NCBI GenBank assembly: GCA_021827995.1
Contig: JAKATK010000004.1
Span: 1 to 64,000 of the forward strand
Direction of reading: 5' to 3'
DNA length: 64,000 nt
DNA from: Microcaldota archaeon
GTDB lineage: Archaea > Micrarchaeota > Micrarchaeia > Micrarchaeales > Micrarchaeaceae
Shown here in pieces: positions 15,027 to 23,925 of this stretch. A program made the position numbers and the translations under genes. The notes beneath the pieces are model-generated. The model worked only from the letters and a program-made list of their open reading frames with translations, did no database searches and was not told the origin of the DNA. The stretch's first letter is position 1. The number at the start of each line of letters is the position of its first letter.

Positions 15027-16766
15027 TCACGGGTTTATCGGCGGGGTAGAGTACTGATATGCTATAACCTGACCGGCTCCTCCGTTACCGCCATTGGTAC
15101 CGTAGCCGCAGCCATTAAAGGTGCCGCCGCCTCCGCCGCTACCTGCATATGAACTACCGAAAGAGGTGCCAGGGCCCAGACCACCGGTATAGCAACCGCT
15201 GCCGCCGCCTCCGCCGCCGGACTCAAGATACGACTGTATCCCGGTGCCGCTACCGCCCCAGGCGCTTATGGCCGATAGAACCTGCGACTGCGATGGTTCT
15301 GGTGGCGTCGATCCCGGACTACCGGAACCACCGTTGCCGCCCTGGATCTCGGTATTGCCACCATTGGCACCGGACGCAGCAGCGCAGAAGCAACCGCCGC
15401 TGCCGGTATTGTGGCCGCCGGAACCGCCACTGAGGTTACAGCTACCAGGCGTATAGCTAGACCCATACTCCACAAGTACGGAGCCACCGCCGCCGCCGCC
15501 GCCGCAAGCGACTGCCCCGCAATTGCCACCAGGCTGGCCCTGCGCGTTCACGGTGCCCACCGTCACGCTGTTGGCCTGTATGTAAAGACCGTATGCATTA
15601 TTCCCGCCATCAACACCGCAGCAGCCATCCCCACCGGTATTCGGCTGGCTACCGGTGTTTATAGTTCCCATGTTGTTGAAGGTGCCGCCGGCGATGAAGC
15701 CGTAGCCGTTTGTTGTTATGGTCACTCCACTGTCTATGGTTATGTCACCGGTTGTAGTTATGTCGCCAGACAGAGTGCCACTACTAGAGAACTCCACGTT
15801 ATCCGATCCGCTGTAGCCGCCAGTTGGGTTGTATGTCACTGGTACGGTGGTCGTTGTAGTGGTTGTGCTCGTTGTAGACGTGGTCGTGGTTGTAGAGGTG
15901 ACCGTTGTGGATGAGGTGGATGTGGTTGACGTGGTGGTCGTCACGGTCGTCGATGTGGTTGTTGTAATAGTGGTTGTTGTGGTTGTAGTTGTGGTAGTAA
16001 TGTAGGTATCATACGCAGATTGCGACATTATCTGTATCACTGCGCCAGGCAGGTGGCCAGGTACGTTGTTGTAGTAACCGGAGCCCTGCCAGCCACCGCC
16101 GAACGGGAACGGATTGGATGGGCTACCCAGAGGTCCCACCGATTGTAGGATAACGCCACTGACGGATACGAGCGTCATGGTCGCGACCTTCTCGTAGTTT
16201 GTAGGCGCGGCGCACGGGGTCGAGGTGCAGTAGCCCAGCCAGACATAACCTGCGAAGTTCGTTCCTGTAGGTATGCCTGGTGGTATGGCGCCTGCAGCGA
16301 AGTTCGTGAAATCGACAAAGACGGTCTGGCCCGGTATGAGCTGGCTGTTAGGCCCTATGCCGACTGGAAGGCCGTTGGCGGGGTTCGTGAAGTTTACCGG
16401 TATGCCCTGCACGTTCAGCGGCTCTCCCTGCGATGCGATGAATACCCAATTCCCGTAGGTATACCTGCCGGTGTTCTGGCCAAAGGTGAAGCCTATCGCG
16501 TTCGATGTGTAAATTGGATTCTTGCACACGAAGCCAGGAATTGGTATGCAGGTGCTGGCCGCGAAGCCGTGGTTGAAGATCCCGAGCTCGAAGAGCGCAG
16601 CGAGAACCACTGCCACAATAAGGATCGCCCAACCGTAGGTCATGAAGAACTCCATGGCCGACTGCGCAGCAGGGTTGTATGCACTGCCGTAGCGTGCACG
16701 CTGATGAGCAGGAGCAAATCCCCTCTCATGCGCGACGCGGCCCTTTTTGGCCCTAGTACCGGTCAA
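15027..16766 (-). CDS. Pilin-like surface protein with poly-Thr stalk and Gly-rich C-terminus
   Basis: Paralogue of the 333-1847 protein, 579 residues. A basic leader precedes a class III signal (AAQSAMEFF, about residues 33-41) and hydrophobic helix, then the shared four-cysteine head (CIPIPGFVCKNPIYTSNAIG, YGNWVFIASQGE, FAGYVWLGYC). A stalk of about 50 residues of almost pure Thr/Ser follows (about 254-308). The C-terminal part is Gly-rich with beta-helix-like strands (TTGDITIDSGVTITTNGYGF) and extra cysteine pairs (CC, C..CGGGG). TTG 16766 is used as start with GGTAAC before it; no ATG lies before the signal. Probably processed by a prepilin peptidase and displayed as an adhesin or fibre. 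Confidence 0.8.
   Translation of the reverse strand: MTGTRAKKGRVAHERGFAPAHQRARYGSAYNPAAQSAMEFFMTYGWAILIVAVVLAALFELGIFNHGFAASTCIPIPGFVCKNPIYTSNAIGFTFGQNTGRYTYGNWVFIASQGEPLNVQGIPVNFTNPANGLPVGIGPNSQLIPGQTVFVDFTNFAAGAIPPGIPTGTNFAGYVWLGYCTSTPCAAPTNYEKVATMTLVSVSGVILQSVGPLGSPSNPFPFGGGWQGSGYYNNVPGHLPGAVIQIMSQSAYDTYITTTTTTTTTTITTTTSTTVTTTTSTTSTSSTTVTSTTTTTSTTSTTTTTTTVPVTYNPTGGYSGSDNVEFSSSGTLSGDITTTGDITIDSGVTITTNGYGFIAGGTFNNMGTINTGSQPNTGGDGCCGVDGGNNAYGLYIQANSVTVGTVNAQGQPGGNCGAVACGGGGGGGSVLVEYGSSYTPGSCNLSGGSGGHNTGSGGCFCAAASGANGGNTEIQGGNGGSGSPGSTPPEPSQSQVLSAISAWGGSGTGIQSYLESGGGGGGSGCYTGGLGPGTSFGSSYAGSGGGGGTFNGCGYGTNGGNGGAGQVIAYQYSTPPINP
15841..16005 (-). repeat. Thr-codon microsatellite encoding the stalk
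   Basis: About 165 nt consist almost entirely of ACN/TCN codons on the minus strand (seen as GTNGTN on the plus strand), giving a strongly purine/pyrimidine-skewed, imprecise trinucleotide repeat. Such tracts can change length by slippage, which would alter stalk length while keeping frame. Confidence 0.8.
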
Positions 16767-16836
16767 GTTACCAGACCAGATTCAGTCAATTTCATCACAT
16801 ATAGTATAATTGCGCTTTGAATATAAAAAGCGTCTG

Positions 16837-17877
16837 CTATCTGCGGACTATGCCGTCTGTAGGGTTTGAGAGGGCATAATCGCTGATGGCAGAATCCAGG
16901 CGCCTCACCAAGCCGGCCTTATCGCGATCGCTCAGGAACGACGCCTCGAAAGAGTTCCTTGCTAGGGTGTATAGCTCATCCGGTATGAGGCGCAGCGCAT
17001 CCGATAGCGCAATGTAGTTATCGTTCAGGTAACCGCCGAAGTAAGCTGGGTCGTCCGAGTTGAGCGTGACCACCACGCCACTGCTCATGAGCCGCCTCAG
17101 CGGGTAATCCTTTAGGTTCTTGACGACACGCAGCTTTAGGTTCGAGATCGGGCACATAGTCAGCGGCACGCGCCTGCGGGCTAGTTCGGCCATAAGAGCA
17201 GGGTCTTTGACCGCGTTGTTGCCATGGTCTATCCGCGACACGCCCAGAAGCTTTATGGCCTGGCGCACGTACGATGCGGGGCCCTCCTCCCCTGCGTGGG
17301 CGACCGCGAGGAAGCCCTCGCTTCGTGCCGCATCGAAGACCTTCCTGAACTTCGACGGCGGGTTGCCGACCTCCGACGAGTCCAGGCCTACCGCCCTTAT
17401 CCACCTCTTGAAGCGCGCGGCCTCCTCCAGTACCTCGAGAGCCTGGCCCTCGTCCAGATGCCTAAGGAAGCACATTATTATGCTGCTCGATATGCCGTAG
17501 CGTTCGCGCGCTTCGGAGAGCGCCCTGTGCAGACCTTTGACTACAATGTCGAACGGCACGCCGTTGCGCATGTGGGTCTGCGGATCGAAGAATATTTCGA
17601 CATGCACTATGTTCTGCAGTTTCGCCCTGTCTAGATAGGCCATGCACAGCTCGTAGAAATCGCGCTCGGTGGCGAGCACGCCTGTGCCCTCGTAGTATAT
17701 GTCCAGGAAGTCCTGCAGGTTGTGGAAGTTGTAGGCCTTCTTTATCTCGCCGACCGAACGCTGGTTGAGCTTCACGCAATTCCTCTCGGCCAGCTTGAAC
17801 ATCAGCTCCGGCTCTAGCGTGCCCTCTATGTGCAGGTGCAACTCAGCCTTTGGCAGGGCCCCGATGAAGCCGCTCAT
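16837..17877 (-). CDS. Adenine deaminase-like member of the adenosine deaminase family
   Basis: Zn-dependent amidohydrolase of 346 residues. Metal and catalytic motifs in order: AELHLHIEGT (H14/H16), VAHAGEEG (His and catalytic Glu, about 190), RIDHGNNA (about 213) and LNSDDPAYFGGYL (about 270). The sequence resembles bacterial and yeast adenine deaminases (EC 3.5.4.2), including LEPELMFKLAERN, NLQDFLDIYYEG.GVL, HVEIFFDPQTH and AVGLDSSEVGNPPSKF, more than true adenosine deaminases. So hypoxanthine production from adenine for salvage is the likely role. ATG 17877 follows GGTCACGGC; ATG 17898 is the alternative. Confidence 0.85.
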   Translation of the reverse strand: MSGFIGALPKAELHLHIEGTLEPELMFKLAERNCVKLNQRSVGEIKKAYNFHNLQDFLDIYYEGTGVLATERDFYELCMAYLDRAKLQNIVHVEIFFDPQTHMRNGVPFDIVVKGLHRALSEARERYGISSSIIMCFLRHLDEGQALEVLEEAARFKRWIRAVGLDSSEVGNPPSKFRKVFDAARSEGFLAVAHAGEEGPASYVRQAIKLLGVSRIDHGNNAVKDPALMAELARRRVPLTMCPISNLKLRVVKNLKDYPLRRLMSSGVVVTLNSDDPAYFGGYLNDNYIALSDALRLIPDELYTLARNSFEASFLSDRDKAGLVRRLDSAISDYALSNPTDGIVRR

Positions 17878-17922
17878 GCCGTGACCGTTCTCCAGCATCG
17901 ACTACAACCCGTGGAAGGCCAG

Positions 17923-19104
17923 TCAGCCACGCTCAGCACTTGGCTCATCCCGCTTCGATATCTCTATTCCCCTGCGGCCGAGCTCATCGAAGAACATACC
18001 GGTGTCTATATCTAGGGACTCCGGCGCCTTCGCGCCAACTGTGGTGACCTCTCCCCTTGCCATCATCTGGGCCAGTATCGATGGCGGCACACCAGTGTCC
18101 CACACGCCAGCAGACAGGTTCAGCTTCTTGTTGGCCATTGTCTTGCAGTACCAGGCGACGGTCTTCTGCTTGCCGGATTTCCTGCCGCTCAGCTCCACCC
18201 TTAGGAACTCCATATCGTTTATCCTGACGTCGCCAGTGGGTATGAACCTGTTCATCAGGCTCACGGTGAAGTTCTTGGGCGTGACCGAAGTACCATTGAC
18301 AGCGACCCGGTCACTGGACGCGAAGCCGGCTTCTATCAGGAATTTAGTCTTCCTTATGAAGTCCTCGTCCCAGCCTCCGCGGAAGCTGCAGGCACGAAGG
18401 CCGTTGGTCCTGAAAGATGCGGGCATGGTAGCTAGCTCGGAGTGGATCGCGTACATGCACTTCACCCTGCCGAGTGGCGCCGGGAAGTTAACATTCACCT
18501 CGCCGCTCAGGGGCGCCACGAATTTCATGGCGCCGCCGCTGAACACCGGGGCCTTCTCAGTGAATTCGTCGAAGACGGTGTGCATCGAGTATGGCACGAC
18601 GAACGGCGTGTTGTACTTCGTGTTGTCCTTGTCGCCGAACTGTATGTGTATCGATGACAGGCTGTCAAAGGCGCTCGACCCCGCTAGGGCTAGGACGTTC
18701 GTTATGCCTGGCGTGGAGCCGAAGCCGAGAACCGCAGTAAGGCCACGCCTCCTGAACAGAGCGTCTAGCTTGAGCTGCTTGAGCGTCATGTGATACAGGC
18801 CACCCAGGTCGATGTAGTCGACGCCGCTGGCCAAGCAGGCCTTCATGACATCTATGTTCGCGTAGTAGTTGGTGGCGTTTACCAGCACGTCAGCGCCCTT
18901 AAGGACCCCCTTCATCTGCTCCTTGTCGTGGGCATCGGCGCGCGCGGCGGACAGGTTCTTAGAGTGCAGTTTAGAAACGAGCCGCTCTGCCTTCTCGACG
19001 TCCCTTCCTGCGACGACGACATCGAAATCCTTAGCTGTGGCGGCCAGGTCCGCTGATGTGCACGCGCCTATCTCTCCGTAGCCACCCAGTACTACAATCT
19101 TCAT
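17923..19104 (-). CDS. Saccharopine dehydrogenase-like NAD(P) oxidoreductase
   Basis: The 393-residue protein opens with a dinucleotide-binding motif VVLGGYGEIGACTSADLA and continues with AGRDVEKAERL and NATNYYANIDVMKACLASG, then VDYIDLGGLY and GFGSTPGITNVLA, the pattern of the Sacchrp_dh_NADP family. Members act on saccharopine, carboxynorspermidine or uncharacterised amino-acid conjugates; which one applies is not clear because no lysine or polyamine genes are adjacent. GGTGAGTAAAATG places the start at 19104 rather than 19116. The gene follows endonuclease IV with about 70 nt between. Confidence 0.82.
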   Translation of the reverse strand: MKIVVLGGYGEIGACTSADLAATAKDFDVVVAGRDVEKAERLVSKLHSKNLSAARADAHDKEQMKGVLKGADVLVNATNYYANIDVMKACLASGVDYIDLGGLYHMTLKQLKLDALFRRRGLTAVLGFGSTPGITNVLALAGSSAFDSLSSIHIQFGDKDNTKYNTPFVVPYSMHTVFDEFTEKAPVFSGGAMKFVAPLSGEVNVNFPAPLGRVKCMYAIHSELATMPASFRTNGLRACSFRGGWDEDFIRKTKFLIEAGFASSDRVAVNGTSVTPKNFTVSLMNRFIPTGDVRINDMEFLRVELSGRKSGKQKTVAWYCKTMANKKLNLSAGVWDTGVPPSILAQMMARGEVTTVGAKAPESLDIDTGMFFDELGRRGIEISKRDEPSAERG

Positions 19105-19174
19105 TTTACTCACCAAAGGCCTGCAGCAGATTTCTTTGTAAAGGTTAAATAACGTTACGACGGCGCGCGGCGTT

Positions 19175-20017
19175 TCAGTCCCTTACGAGGGCACGCAGGG
19201 TGTTTATCTCCCATGACTCGCTGACAGCCGGGTTCGGCGCGGTCTCGAGTATCAGGGCCTTGGACGCTATGCCATGATAGTTGAGGAGCGTGCGGAACCT
19301 CTCGATGCCTATCTGGCCCATGCCTATGTTGTCGTGCCTGTCCCTATGGGAGCCGAGGCCGAACTTGGCATCGTTGACGTGGAGTACTGGCACCTTGCTA
19401 AAGCCCAGAACCCTGTCGATGTGGCGCAGCACGTTCCGGTCGCCTATGTCGTAGCCGGCAGCGAACGCATGGCACGTGTCTATGCAGAGACCCAGGCCGC
19501 CTGCCGCGGCTAGCGCGGATGCGTCATACACGGAAGCGAGCTCCTCCATGGACGAGCCTGTGCTGTTCGCATGGCCAGCCTGGTTCTCCAGCAGTATCGT
19601 GACGTTGCCGATAACTTCTGCAACGCTGTCGATGGCAGCTAGTATGCGCCTGGCGCCGTTCTCCCTTCCGCGACCCATGTGGCTGCCCATGTGCGCGATT
19701 AGATACTCTATGCCGAGGCTGTTGCACACGGCCAGGTTTTCCTTTAGTGCACGCACCGACTTCTTGAATATCGCGTAGTTAGGCGACGCCAGGTTTGGCA
19801 GGTACGGCATGTGGGCGCACACAGGCCTTATGTCCACTACCGAGCGCTTCTTTCTGAAGGCTGCGGCCTCTCCTGCAGAGGCGCTCAGTGAACCATTGCC
19901 CCACGACCTAGCGTTAGCCACAAATATCTGCATGGCGGTGCAGCCCAACGCTGACGCCCTGTCGAGCGAGAGACTGAGACCACCAGCTATAGAAACGTGA
20001 CGACCTATGCGCAGCAA
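19175..20017 (-). CDS. nfo: Endonuclease IV (AP endonuclease)
   Basis: It cleaves 5' to abasic sites in base excision repair. The 280-residue TIM barrel has the three-zinc ligand set of the Nfo family: HMPY (about 69), AHMGSHMG (about 109), LENQAG (about 145), DTCHAFAAGYD (about 179-182), HVNDAKFGLGSHRDRHDNIG (about 215-231) and a C-terminal LETA. The start is TTG at 20017, chosen because a perfect GGTGAT lies 3 nt upstream; this is one of the clearest Shine-Dalgarno examples in the window. Confidence 0.95.
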   Translation of the reverse strand: MLRIGRHVSIAGGLSLSLDRASALGCTAMQIFVANARSWGNGSLSASAGEAAAFRKKRSVVDIRPVCAHMPYLPNLASPNYAIFKKSVRALKENLAVCNSLGIEYLIAHMGSHMGRGRENGARRILAAIDSVAEVIGNVTILLENQAGHANSTGSSMEELASVYDASALAAAGGLGLCIDTCHAFAAGYDIGDRNVLRHIDRVLGFSKVPVLHVNDAKFGLGSHRDRHDNIGMGQIGIERFRTLLNYHGIASKALILETAPNPAVSESWEINTLRALVRD

Positions 20018-20510
20018 TGAATCACCGTGATTGACAAGAACGCTACATGGGCTGCCGGGCTGGCAATGACTACTAGCACAGATGGCGACCGCGAGGACGC
20101 AGATAGGGCGGCGCCTGCCAAATCAAACGCACCGCCGTATTCCGTACCGAAGGTGAAGCCCTGCGCAAAAGAGCCGACCGCACCGTTTATATAATCTGTC
20201 GGCGTATAGTTGTATTGATTGGATGTTTGATTACTGGGACTGTTGACTGGGATACTCTTGACTGCGATAGGGGCTGTTGTGTTCCTGTATTCTGTGTGGA
20301 AATGGCCGATATTTGGTTATACACCATCAACCCAGTATTCACAGCCAAATAAAACCCGCCCATCGTCAGCCCAACTTTGGCTGTCTGCCCTGCTACGTAA
20401 GCTGCGGTCTCTGCTGCAGTAACCGATGACTTGAGCACGCCGCGGGATACTCCTATTGGGTTGACGAGGCCGCCGAACACCGCTCCGGTAACGGCTAGGG
20501 ACATGGTCAT
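20003..20510 (-). pseudogene. Possible frameshifted small membrane protein
   Basis: A frame from ATG 20510 gives an Ala/Gly-rich hydrophobic segment (AVTGAVFGGLVNPIGVSRGV ... LTMGGFYLAVNTGLMVYNQI) and ends at 20187 after a poor tail. The alternate frame from about 20280 remains open to 20003 and reads plausible coding sequence (YNYTPTDYINGAVGSFAQGF, EYGGAFDLAGAALSASS). A single frameshift near 20275 would join them. The joined frame would overlap the nfo start, so it may be a decaying gene. No family recognised. Confidence 0.35.
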
Positions 20511-20549
20511 GGACAGGCCGGGGGCGGTTCCTCTAGCGCGACGCAGTCA

Positions 20550-21485
20550 TTAGGATGCCAGCCTGGAAGGGGTGCCGCTAGGCAACGATACGATTAGGGT
20601 TGGGCCGTACAGCGGGTTGAAGTTGTTTATGACGAATACCGGTATGGCCAGTACATTTATGGTTACGTTGGCAGGCTGCGATGACAGCGTAGAGTTTGGC
20701 AGACTTATCAGGCCGCTGGAAGATGACGGCTGGAACTGTGCGGACAGCGATCCGGTTACATGTGACGAGGTCGAGTCCAGGGTGAAGTTGTACACCATAC
20801 CGGTCGAGTTGGACACGCACGCCGCTATTGTGCTGCCAGCAATGGACGCCAGCGTGCCGAATGCAAGGGTGCATGGATGGCCATTGAACAGAGCCTGCGT
20901 GTAGCTGGTGTTGCTGAAGCTCAGGTTGCTGCTGGTGCTTATTATTTCCCTACCGAGCGTCGCCGAGAAGTTCACCGCAGACGCGTTTATTTGGTAGCAT
21001 CTGGACACGTTTGGGTTGATTGAGCATGCGTAGTAATCGCCGCTCTTCTTTACGTACACTTCAGTATTGCTGACGCTGCCTGACCGTGATAGGACGGTCA
21101 GTTCCAACCTAGAGTCGTTGAAGTACCGCTGTATGCTCATCCTTGCGACTGTGTTGCTCGTGAAGTTGCCCGCACTGAACGAGCTCGCCACCGTGTAGTT
21201 GGCACCGAAAACTGCGCTTGTGTTCGTTATGCTAAACAGGTTGGACAGGAACACATGGTTGTAGGCTATGGTGGTCGTGGTGCTGATTGATGGCGTGCTA
21301 ATAGGAGTTGTGCTTATTGTGGGTATTGTGCTAGACTTGTTGCCCAACGAAACCGTCGACGTGGTAGGCGGCGACCTGCCCAGGCCTAAGGCGAAGACCG
21401 CAACCGCTATTATTACGACTGCTACTATGGCAGCGGCGATCCCGACCTTTAACTTCGTGTTACCGTACAGGCTAAGGGAATCCAT
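20550..21485 (-). CDS. Membrane-anchored four-cysteine surface protein, paralogue 2
   Basis: The 311-residue protein has an N-terminal anchor (VGIAAAIVAVVIIAVAVFAL, about 13-32), a Ser/Thr/Pro linker (about 36-70) and an exported domain homologous to the 14030-14923 protein. Shared landmarks include VFGANYTV, SRCYQINAS, NGHPCT, AACVSNSTG.VYNFT and INNFNPLYGP; the four cysteines match. Numerous N-x-S/T sequons suggest N-glycosylation. A TATA-like TTTAAAC at about 21525 gives a leader of about 15 nt before ATG 21485. Function unknown; the domain architecture suits a cell-surface receptor or structural protein. Confidence 0.75.
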   Translation of the reverse strand: MDSLSLYGNTKLKVGIAAAIVAVVIIAVAVFALGLGRSPPTTSTVSLGNKSSTIPTISTTPISTPSISTTTTIAYNHVFLSNLFSITNTSAVFGANYTVASSFSAGNFTSNTVARMSIQRYFNDSRLELTVLSRSGSVSNTEVYVKKSGDYYACSINPNVSRCYQINASAVNFSATLGREIISTSSNLSFSNTSYTQALFNGHPCTLAFGTLASIAGSTIAACVSNSTGMVYNFTLDSTSSHVTGSLSAQFQPSSSSGLISLPNSTLSSQPANVTINVLAIPVFVINNFNPLYGPTLIVSLPSGTPSRLAS

Positions 21486-21602
21486 GTGCTCACTCGCGGT
21501 ACGCGTATTGAGTTGGCAAAATGTTTAAATGCTTGTCCAGGCACTACGCGCGGCGCTCTGTAGACATGGTCAGACCCGTACTATTAGCATGTGGCCGCGG
21601 TG

Positions 21603-22094
21603 TCATGCGAACCTTTCCATAATGAGCATGTCGCTGTACCTGCCGTTGATCCTAAGCTCTTTCCTTTGCCTGCCTACCACCCTGAAGCCGTGCTTCTCGT
21701 AAAGGCGCAGCGCGGCCCCCTGCCGCGGGTTCACGTCCAAGTCCATCTTGAGGATGCCACGGCCCCTGCCCAGCTCTATTGCGCGCTCTATGAGCTTATC
21801 GCCAGCGCCAAGGCCGCGGGATCCGCTCCTAACGTAAACGCCGTATATGTCAGCAACATGGCTGCGTTTGCGGTGCGCATCGAAGACCAGTGTGAGCATG
21901 CCGACGGGCTTGCCATCGCGGAACGCGAACAGCACGTTGCCCATGCGCCGGCGCCATTCCGCGCCCGTCTGGCCACGCTCCTCACCGTAGGAGCTGCCGA
22001 ACGCGTATGGCTCGGTCCTCAGGGCTTCGAGCCTTATGTCGCGGTACTCGCGCCATCGCTTGCTAGCGAGCCTGCCCACACTTATCCCTGGCAT
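21603..22094 (-). CDS. GNAT-family N-acetyltransferase
   Basis: Transfers an acetyl group from acetyl-CoA to an amine. The acetyl-CoA loop is visible as VRSGSRGLGAGDKLIERAIE (motif A, about residue 90-109), followed by KMDLDVNPRQGAALRLYEKHGFRVVG, the typical motif B with the conserved Tyr. The open frame extends upstream into tRNA-Phe and cannot all be coding; ATG 22094 is taken as start, but a GTG four codons upstream would restore the first beta-strand (ITVCRM). Substrate unknown. Confidence 0.85.
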   Translation of the reverse strand: MPGISVGRLASKRWREYRDIRLEALRTEPYAFGSSYGEERGQTGAEWRRRMGNVLFAFRDGKPVGMLTLVFDAHRKRSHVADIYGVYVRSGSRGLGAGDKLIERAIELGRGRGILKMDLDVNPRQGAALRLYEKHGFRVVGRQRKELRINGRYSDMLIMERFA

Positions 22095-22170
22095 GCGGCA
22101 CACCGTAATGCGTACAGGTTCACACGGCCTGAAGCCGCACGACGTCCATTTCAGAGTTAAACCAAGAGTA

Positions 22171-22255
22171 TGCCGCAAGCAGGATTTGAACCTGCGACAT
22201 TCCGGTGACCGAAAGGATTCTTCAGCCGGACGCTCTCCCACTGAGCTATTGCGGC
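22171..22255 (-). tRNA. tRNA-Phe (GAA) with 13-nt canonical intron
   Basis: The minus strand folds as a full cloverleaf: acceptor GCCGCAA/TTGCGGC, U8-A9, D-arm GCTC/GAGC, anticodon stem TCCGG/CCGGA, T-arm GCAGG-TTCAAAT-CCTGC, discriminator A, no encoded CCA. The anticodon loop CTGAAG is separated from its last A by a 13-nt intron at the canonical 37/38 position. AT-rich CTATATTTTTAAG about 35 nt upstream on the minus strand is a likely promoter. Confidence 0.95.
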
Positions 22256-22370
22256 AGGGATTGCAGCGTATCATCGCATCGAACGCTTAAAAATATAGAT
22301 GGTCTCGCTGGCCATCTGGCGTGCGCCTGCGATACGTTAATAACTTGTTGGGCAATAAGAATCGGTCAGC

Positions 22371-23924
22371 ATGCAGAGCCCATGGGACGAGCTAGGCCCG
22401 TCGATAGGCCTTGTGCGCACCGAACTGGTCGAGCCCAGGGAGTACCAGATAGAGATAGCGAGGAGCATAAGCGGCGGCTTGAACACGCTCGTGGTGCTGC
22501 CTACGGGCCTGGGCAAGACGCTCATAGCTGTCCTGGCCATAGCCAGGGCGCTCCACGAGGGCAGGAGGGCGCTCATACTGGCGCCGACGAAGCCATTAAG
22601 CGAACAGCACTACTCGAGCCTTACCAGGCTGCTAAGCATAGACAACCATGGCATAGCACTGCTCACTGGCACGGTGGGCAGGCCCAGGCGCACGGAGGTC
22701 GAGGCTGGAGCGAGAGTCATAGTAGCCACGCCGCAGACCATAGCCAACGACCTCAAATCTGGGCGCATGACGCTGAACGGCTTCGGCATAGTGGTGATGG
22801 ACGAGTGCCACCGCGCTGTGGGCAGGTACGCCTACACGCGCATAGCTGACGAGGCCAAGGCCCTAGGCGTGCAGCTCCTGGGCCTCACAGCTTCTCCGGG
22901 CAGCGACAGGAAGAGGATACGCACCCTTGTCGACGCGCTCAGCATACGCAACATAGAGCTCAGGGTCTCTACAGACCCAGACGTCGCGCCCTACGTCTTC
23001 GGCAAGGACTTCCACGTGATTTATGTGGATAAGACGCCCACGATAGAGCGGGTAGTGGCGCTGCTGAAGCCGACGATAGACGAGCACCTCTCCAAGCTGT
23101 ACAGCATGGGCCTGAGCCCGTTCAAGAGGTTCGAGAGCATGCCGAAGGGCAGACTCATAGAGATCGGCAAGAACATAAACGGCATAGGGGCGAGGAACTA
23201 CAAGTTCGCCGCGCTGTCGAACTACATATACGTGCTCGACCTGGTGCACGCCTACGACCTAGCTGCCACTGAGGGCCTCGGGCCGTTCGTCGCGTACTTC
23301 GATGGCCTCAGGGAGCGCGAGCCAAAGGGCAGGACAGTCAGGAGCATACTCAGCAACGGCACCGTGGTGAGCGCGATAGAGACTGCAAGGGCCGCCACCG
23401 CCACAGGCGAGGAGCACGCCAAGGTTACCAGGCTCGTAGGCATACTCGGCACGGAGCTCCGCGACAAGAGCGCCATAGTGTTCACGCAGTACAGGTCGAC
23501 GGCAAGGACGATCGTTTCTGCGCTGGACCGGGCAGGCATCAGCTGCAGGATGTTCGTGGGCAGGCGCGAGGGCATAACGCAGGCGCAGCAGAAAGGTATC
23601 ATAGACGACTTCCGCGATAGCAGGTTCAGGGTGCTCGTCGCGACCTCGATAGGCGAAGAGGGCCTAGACATACCGGCTGTCGATGCAGTGGTCTTCTACG
23701 AGCCTATACCGAGCGAGATAAGGAGCATACAGCGCAGGGGGCGCGCAGGCAGGCTCAAGTTCGGCAGCGTATTCGTGCTTGTTACTAGGGGCACCAAGGA
23801 CGAGGCGTACTTGGCAGTGTCGAGGCGTAGGGAGGCCAGGATGAGGGAGATACTAGTTGGCATGAAGGCGTCGATGGGCGGTGCGGCCGGCGGCGCTGGC
23901 CAGAAGAGGCTTGCGGTGGAGTGA
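22371..23924 (+). CDS. Hef/FANCM-like superfamily 2 helicase
   Basis: The 517-residue protein has the helicase half of archaeal Hef: Walker A LPTGLGKT (43-50), APTKPLSEQH (motif Ia, 71-80), DECH (144-147), TASPGS (motif III, about 173), the Hef thumb insertion (about 215-310) and motif VI QRRGRAGR (about 450). The XPF-type nuclease domain of euryarchaeal Hef is absent; the protein stops after the helicase, as in crenarchaeal Hef-like proteins. Expected role is processing of stalled or branched replication forks. ATG 22371 follows GGTCAGC. The antiporter ATG follows its stop codon after one base. Confidence 0.88.
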   Translation: MQSPWDELGPSIGLVRTELVEPREYQIEIARSISGGLNTLVVLPTGLGKTLIAVLAIARALHEGRRALILAPTKPLSEQHYSSLTRLLSIDNHGIALLTGTVGRPRRTEVEAGARVIVATPQTIANDLKSGRMTLNGFGIVVMDECHRAVGRYAYTRIADEAKALGVQLLGLTASPGSDRKRIRTLVDALSIRNIELRVSTDPDVAPYVFGKDFHVIYVDKTPTIERVVALLKPTIDEHLSKLYSMGLSPFKRFESMPKGRLIEIGKNINGIGARNYKFAALSNYIYVLDLVHAYDLAATEGLGPFVAYFDGLREREPKGRTVRSILSNGTVVSAIETARAATATGEEHAKVTRLVGILGTELRDKSAIVFTQYRSTARTIVSALDRAGISCRMFVGRREGITQAQQKGIIDDFRDSRFRVLVATSIGEEGLDIPAVDAVVFYEPIPSEIRSIQRRGRAGRLKFGSVFVLVTRGTKDEAYLAVSRRREARMREILVGMKASMGGAAGGAGQKRLAVE

Positions 23925-23925
23925 C

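Noticed and set aside
15149-15914. Plus-strand frames opposite the Gly-rich protein
   Set aside because: Translations are Arg/Pro/Ala-rich complements of Gly and Thr codons with no start context.
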